Under the pieces are notes generated by a model. That model saw only the letters and a list, made by a program, of their open reading frames with translations. It had not been told where the DNA came from and did not search any database. Below, piece after piece: positions 6,963 to 10,379 of a stretch of 10,379 nt of DNA; position 1 is the stretch's first letter, and each line of letters opens with the position of its first letter. The translations under genes were made by a program, and so were the position numbers. The DNA lies in the NCBI GenBank assembly GCA_002733945.2, contig NVXO02000004.1, positions 140,332 to 150,710 on the forward strand. Direction: 5' to 3'. Source of the stretch: Sulfurimonas sp. GTDB taxonomy: Bacteria > Campylobacterota > Campylobacteria > Campylobacterales > Sulfurimonadaceae.

Positions 6963-8423
6963 TTGTTATTTAATAGCTATGAGTTTATATTTATGTTTGT
7001 ACCCTTAAGTTTTTTTATATATTTCTATCTTAATTCAAAAAAATTGACAGAGGTATCAAAAGGTTTTTTAGTTATATCTTCACTTTTCTTTTATAGCTGG
7101 TGGAATATTGTATATTTACCACTAATATTAGTATCAATGGTGTTTAATTATGTGATAGGTACATCATTATCTAAACATGAAGAGCATCAAATAGTGTCAA
7201 AGAAACAGTTACTTACAGTAGGAATCATAGCCAATATTGGACTGTTAGGATATTTTAAATATGCAGACTTCTTTATAAGTACTACAAACTTTGTTCTAGG
7301 TGGCGAAGTGCCATTAGTAAACTTAGCCTTACCCTTGGCTATATCATTCTTTACTTTCCAGCAAATTGCATATTTAGTGGATTCATATAGAGGTGAAACA
7401 AAAGAGTATGATTTTTTAAACTATGGACTATTTGTTACATTCTTCCCACAACTTATTGCCGGACCAATTGTTCACCACAAAGAGATGATGCCACAATTTG
7501 CTAATGTAAAAAACAAAATTAAAAACTATGAAAATATACTTTTAGGGTTATTTATTTTTTCAATTGGACTGTTTAAAAAAGTTGCAATTGCTGACACATT
7601 CGCTGTATGGGCTACAAATGGATTTGATAAGGCCGAGTATTTAACATTACTAGAAGCATGGGCGACATCACTTTCATACACATTTCAACTGTACTTTGAT
7701 TTTAGTGGATACACAGACATGGCTATTGGTGTGGCATTATTATTTAATATTAAATTGCCAATGAACTTTAATTCACCATATAAAGCTTCTAATATTCAAG
7801 ATTTTTGGAGAAGATGGCATATTACATTGAGTAGGTTTCTAAGAGATTATATCTATATCCCATTAGGTGGAAATAGAAAAGGCAATTTCAGAACTATAAG
7901 TAATTTAATGGCTACTTTTATACTAGGTGGAATTTGGCATGGGGCAGGTTGGACATTTATATTTTGGGGATTTCTGCATGGTTTTGCATTAGTAATTCAT
8001 AGGATTTGGCATAAATTAGGATATAGATTAAATGTAGTACTTGGATGGATTATAACTTTTAACTTTGTAAATATTTCCTGGATTTTCTTTAGGGCTAAAG
8101 AGTGGGAAGATGCCATTAAAGTACTCAAAGGGATGTTTGGATTTAGTGGAATTGTTTTACCTGATGCATTAGCTAATAAATTAGCATTTTTATCTGAATA
8201 CGGAATAGATTTTGGTGGAATTTTTTTCGCTATTCATGGTGATAAATTTACTCCAGTTTGGTTTGTACTTACATTTATTTTAGTCTTAGTATTTAAGAAT
8301 TCTATGTTTATTAGAGATACATACACAGGCAACTATAAAACAATTGTTTTGAGCGCACTACTCTTTACATACGGGGTGTTGTCATTAAGTAAAATATCTG
8401 AATTTTTATATTTTAATTTTTAA
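6963..8423 (+). CDS. MBOAT-family polysaccharide O-acyltransferase (AlgI type)
   Basis: A 486-residue polytopic inner-membrane protein of the membrane-bound O-acyltransferase family, expected to pass acetyl (or another acyl) groups across the membrane for polysaccharide O-acylation. The N-terminus MLFNSYEFIFMFVPL is typical of AlgI. Family blocks seen in order are LAISFFTFQQIAYLVD, FFPQLIAGPI, the segment QLYFDFSGYTDMAIG, DFWRRWHITLSRFLRDYIYIP (His286), and GGIWHGAGW (His326, the expected catalytic histidine) followed by GFLHG (His339). Length matches the family. It starts at TTG 1 nt after the glycosyltransferase stop. The next gene, for a periplasmic SGNH-like partner, follows after 11 nt. 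The acyl donor and the sugar modified are not visible. Confidence 0.93.
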   Translation: MLFNSYEFIFMFVPLSFFIYFYLNSKKLTEVSKGFLVISSLFFYSWWNIVYLPLILVSMVFNYVIGTSLSKHEEHQIVSKKQLLTVGIIANIGLLGYFKYADFFISTTNFVLGGEVPLVNLALPLAISFFTFQQIAYLVDSYRGETKEYDFLNYGLFVTFFPQLIAGPIVHHKEMMPQFANVKNKIKNYENILLGLFIFSIGLFKKVAIADTFAVWATNGFDKAEYLTLLEAWATSLSYTFQLYFDFSGYTDMAIGVALLFNIKLPMNFNSPYKASNIQDFWRRWHITLSRFLRDYIYIPLGGNRKGNFRTISNLMATFILGGIWHGAGWTFIFWGFLHGFALVIHRIWHKLGYRLNVVLGWIITFNFVNISWIFFRAKEWEDAIKVLKGMFGFSGIVLPDALANKLAFLSEYGIDFGGIFFAIHGDKFTPVWFVLTFILVLVFKNSMFIRDTYTGNYKTIVLSALLFTYGVLSLSKISEFLYFNF

Positions 8424-8434
8424 GGATAAGTGAA

Positions 8435-9433
8435 ATGAAGGAAAAAAGAGCAATTAAAATTTGGGCTTCTATCGTAGTCTTGTTAATACCACTTGTATTA
8501 AGTATAAACTACTTTACAGATCCTTATGGAATTAGAAATATAGAAGCTGCATTTGTAAATAATGTCACTAAAAATAATCATATAAGAATACTAAATAAAT
8601 TGAAAGTAAGGTCTGATTATTACTTACTAGGAACGAGTAGACTGCGAAGAATAGATCCATTAGATATACAAAGGCATTTAGATAAAAGTGTACATAATAT
8701 AAATATTGAAGGTAGCTCGTTTTATGAAAACTTATTTTTAGCAGAAGAAGTAAAAGCTATGAAAAAAAATGTAATTTTTGGATTTGATGCTTTAACTTTA
8801 AATAGTAATCGTAAGCAAATTCAACGACTTAATGAATTGATAGGTATAAAAAAGAACTATATATATAAAAATTTATTACAGTATTCATCAACACAAATGT
8901 TACATGATTCATTATCCCATATGGCATATAAGTTTTTAGATAAAGATAGAGACTATTTCTTTAAAAAAGAAGATACTTTTAAAGCTGTAAAGGTGACACC
9001 ATCTATGCTTAATGAGAGAGGAAAAATTTATCTAGACTATGAAATCATACCAAATAAGGATATAGAAAAGTTAGTTAGGATTCTAGATAAAGGGGATGTC
9101 GTTGTTGTATATCCTTTATACTATCTATATTCTAAATATTTCCAAGAACATAAGAATATTGAGGTTAAATACTTTAATGCAATAAAATATTTGGTTAATA
9201 ATACATCATCAAAGGTTTATATTTTCTATGGAGTCAATAATATAACTATTGATCATAATAATTTTGATAAAGGAGGATGGCATTTTAAACCGAAAGTTGG
9301 TAGAGCAGTATTTGAATGTATACTAAAAATGAAATGTAGTGATGATTTTGGAACATTACTTACAGTAAATAATGTAGAGATGCATTTAAACAAACTTAGC
9401 TATGACATAAAAAATATAACAATGATTAAGTAG
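8435..9433 (+). CDS. Membrane-anchored periplasmic SGNH-like protein, acyltransferase partner
   Basis: A 332-residue protein with one N-terminal transmembrane segment (about 8-26) and a predicted periplasmic body. It resembles the SGNH-like proteins often found beside AlgI-type acyltransferases, which accept the acyl group and pass it to the polymer (AlgJ/AlgX role). Supporting marks are the juxtamembrane NYFTDPYGI, a GTSR motif (LLGTSRLRRIDP, Ser68 as candidate nucleophile), the NINIEGSSFYEN segment, FGFDALTLN, and a C-terminal WHFKPKVG (His283). The Asp expected three residues before that His is Gly280; Asp278 lies five before it, so the dyad is atypical. Its AAGGA site (8422-8426) overlaps the acyltransferase stop, suggesting coupling. 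It overlaps the converging kinase gene by 8 bp. The family match rests on motifs only. Confidence 0.72.
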   Translation: MKEKRAIKIWASIVVLLIPLVLSINYFTDPYGIRNIEAAFVNNVTKNNHIRILNKLKVRSDYYLLGTSRLRRIDPLDIQRHLDKSVHNINIEGSSFYENLFLAEEVKAMKKNVIFGFDALTLNSNRKQIQRLNELIGIKKNYIYKNLLQYSSTQMLHDSLSHMAYKFLDKDRDYFFKKEDTFKAVKVTPSMLNERGKIYLDYEIIPNKDIEKLVRILDKGDVVVVYPLYYLYSKYFQEHKNIEVKYFNAIKYLVNNTSSKVYIFYGVNNITIDHNNFDKGGWHFKPKVGRAVFECILKMKCSDDFGTLLTVNNVEMHLNKLSYDIKNITMIK

Positions 9434-9445
9434 GCATTGTTACAT
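9409..9445 (-). terminator. Possible intrinsic terminator of the histidine kinase gene
   Basis: In the minus-strand transcript, 9445-9435 (ATGTAACAATG) can pair with 9424-9414 (CATTGTTATAT): an 11-bp stem with one G-U pair and a 10-nt loop, followed by a U-run at 9413-9409. The kinase stop codon lies in the loop and the element sits over the 3' end of the converging gene. The stem is AT-rich, so it would be weak. No U-run follows on the plus strand. Confidence 0.45.
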
Positions 9446-10379
9446 TTAACTCAGGGTTTAAGATAGCACAAAATTCTTTTAGATCTTTTTTACTGAGAAT
9501 ACTGTCTATATTGTTGTTGACATGAATTTGTTCTGCTACAATTACTTCATTCTCATTTGATAAAATAACTGTAGGTATATTGATGTTTTCATCTTCCATA
9601 TATTTCGTTATCTCTGAACTTATTCCGTCTTCTAAATAAAAGTCAAGGAGCACCATATCAAATGTTTCTGCATTAAGAATATTCTTAGCTCCGTTATTTG
9701 TATTAGTAAATGTCAATGCAAATTTATTTTCTAAATAACTTTGCATTAACTCTCTATCTGTAGGACTATCTTCGACAATAAGAAGACGCTTGGAACCTTT
9801 AGGGGCCTTATTAATAGAATAAGTGATTATGGCAGGATCTTTTGTTGGAAATAGTATATGAAAGCAACTTCCATTATCTTCTTCACTTTCCACCCAAATA
9901 TGTCCATTATGTAGTTCTTCAATAATTTTTTTACAGATCATAAGACCTAAACCACTTCCTGATACACTCTTTTGGTAGATATTGTCAATTTGAGTGAAAG
10001 AGAGGAAGAGTTTTTTCTGGTTACTCTCAGATATTCCAATACCATTGTCACATACTGAAAATTTATATCCTTTTCTTTCTTCATCATAACTAAGGTTTAA
10101 TGTAACGGTACCTCCCTCAGGAGTAAACTTAATAGCATTACTGATTAAGTTTAGTAAAACTTGTTTGACAAGTTTTAGATCAAATACTAAGTAAATTCGT
10201 AAGTCTATTAGGATATTTAGAGTAATGTTTTTCTTATGTGCCATTGGAATACTAAGTGTCTCAACCTCTTGTAGTAGTAAGTAGACACTATTTAAAGTAG
10301 GGTTAAATTTCATTTTTCCAGCTTCAAGTCTTGCAAAGTCAAGTATTGTATTTACTAGTGCTAAAAGATTATTTCCTGC
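9426..10379 (-). CDS. Hybrid histidine kinase, C-terminal part (5' end outside window)
   Basis: The last 317 residues of a sensor kinase; the frame is open to the right edge, so the ATG at 10313 is internal. From the edge, residues 1-22 end in ILDFARLEAGK, the second helix of the HisKA dimerisation domain; the phosphorylated histidine lies outside the window. The HATPase domain follows with N-box NLISNAIKFTPEGG (Asn77, Asn81), G1 box DNGIGIS (Asp111), an FTQID block and G2 box GSGLGL (about 141-146). A receiver domain (about 190-310) has the acidic pair Glu203-Asp204, phosphoacceptor Asp246 (LLDFYLEDG), Ser274 and Lys297, so it looks functional. The input domain is unknown. It is convergent with the polysaccharide genes and separately transcribed; a role in controlling them is only a positional guess. 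Confidence 0.9.
   Translation of the reverse strand, partial: AGNNLLALVNTILDFARLEAGKMKFNPTLNSVYLLLQEVETLSIPMAHKKNITLNILIDLRIYLVFDLKLVKQVLLNLISNAIKFTPEGGTVTLNLSYDEERKGYKFSVCDNGIGISESNQKKLFLSFTQIDNIYQKSVSGSGLGLMICKKIIEELHNGHIWVESEEDNGSCFHILFPTKDPAIITYSINKAPKGSKRLLIVEDSPTDRELMQSYLENKFALTFTNTNNGAKNILNAETFDMVLLDFYLEDGISSEITKYMEDENINIPTVILSNENEVIVAEQIHVNNNIDSILSKKDLKEFCAILNPELNVTMPT

Overview
The window looks like part of an exopolysaccharide or capsule locus of an AT-rich Gram-negative bacterium. It encodes a lipoprotein with an OmpA-type peptidoglycan-binding domain and a Wza-type outer-membrane exporter, so an outer membrane is implied. Low GC and the style of the OmpA and kinase proteins suggest a Campylobacterota relative (Sulfurimonas, Sulfurospirillum or Arcobacter-like). 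That placement is inference; no marker gene is present. Gene density is very high: the only sizeable non-coding stretch is 121 bp (4471-4591), and no gap reaches 300 bp.

Left half, minus strand (4470 down to the left edge): three tightly packed genes that look like one operon. In transcription order they are (i) a soluble alkaline-phosphatase-superfamily phosphodiesterase with all expected metal ligands, (ii) a Wzz/Wzc/GumC-type polysaccharide co-polymerase whose C-terminal tyrosine-kinase-like domain has lost its nucleotide-binding motifs, and (iii) a lipoprotein fusing an OmpA domain to a Wza-like polysaccharide export domain, cut by the window edge close to its C-terminus. Junctions are 1 nt apart (phosphodiesterase/co-polymerase) and 29 bp overlapping (co-polymerase/exporter).

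Right half, plus strand (4592 to 9433): three packed genes that look like a second operon. They are a double glycosyltransferase (two complete GT-B enzymes in one chain), an AlgI-type MBOAT O-acyltransferase starting at TTG, and a membrane-anchored periplasmic SGNH-like protein of the sort that accompanies AlgI-type acyltransferases. After these, on the opposite strand and overlapping tail to tail, comes the 3' part of a hybrid histidine kinase (HATPase plus receiver) that runs off the right edge.

The two operons diverge from the 121-bp intergenic region. It carries a perfect 17-bp inverted repeat with a 7-nt loop, and ten bases of its right arm are exactly complementary to the start-codon region of the double glycosyltransferase. 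Together the genes suggest sugar addition, O-acylation, chain-length control and export of one polysaccharide. No initiating transferase, flippase, polymerase or ABC transporter is in view, so these must lie elsewhere. The most unusual points are the OmpA-Wza fusion, the dead kinase domain, the phosphodiesterase heading an export operon, and the hairpin with its alternative pairing.
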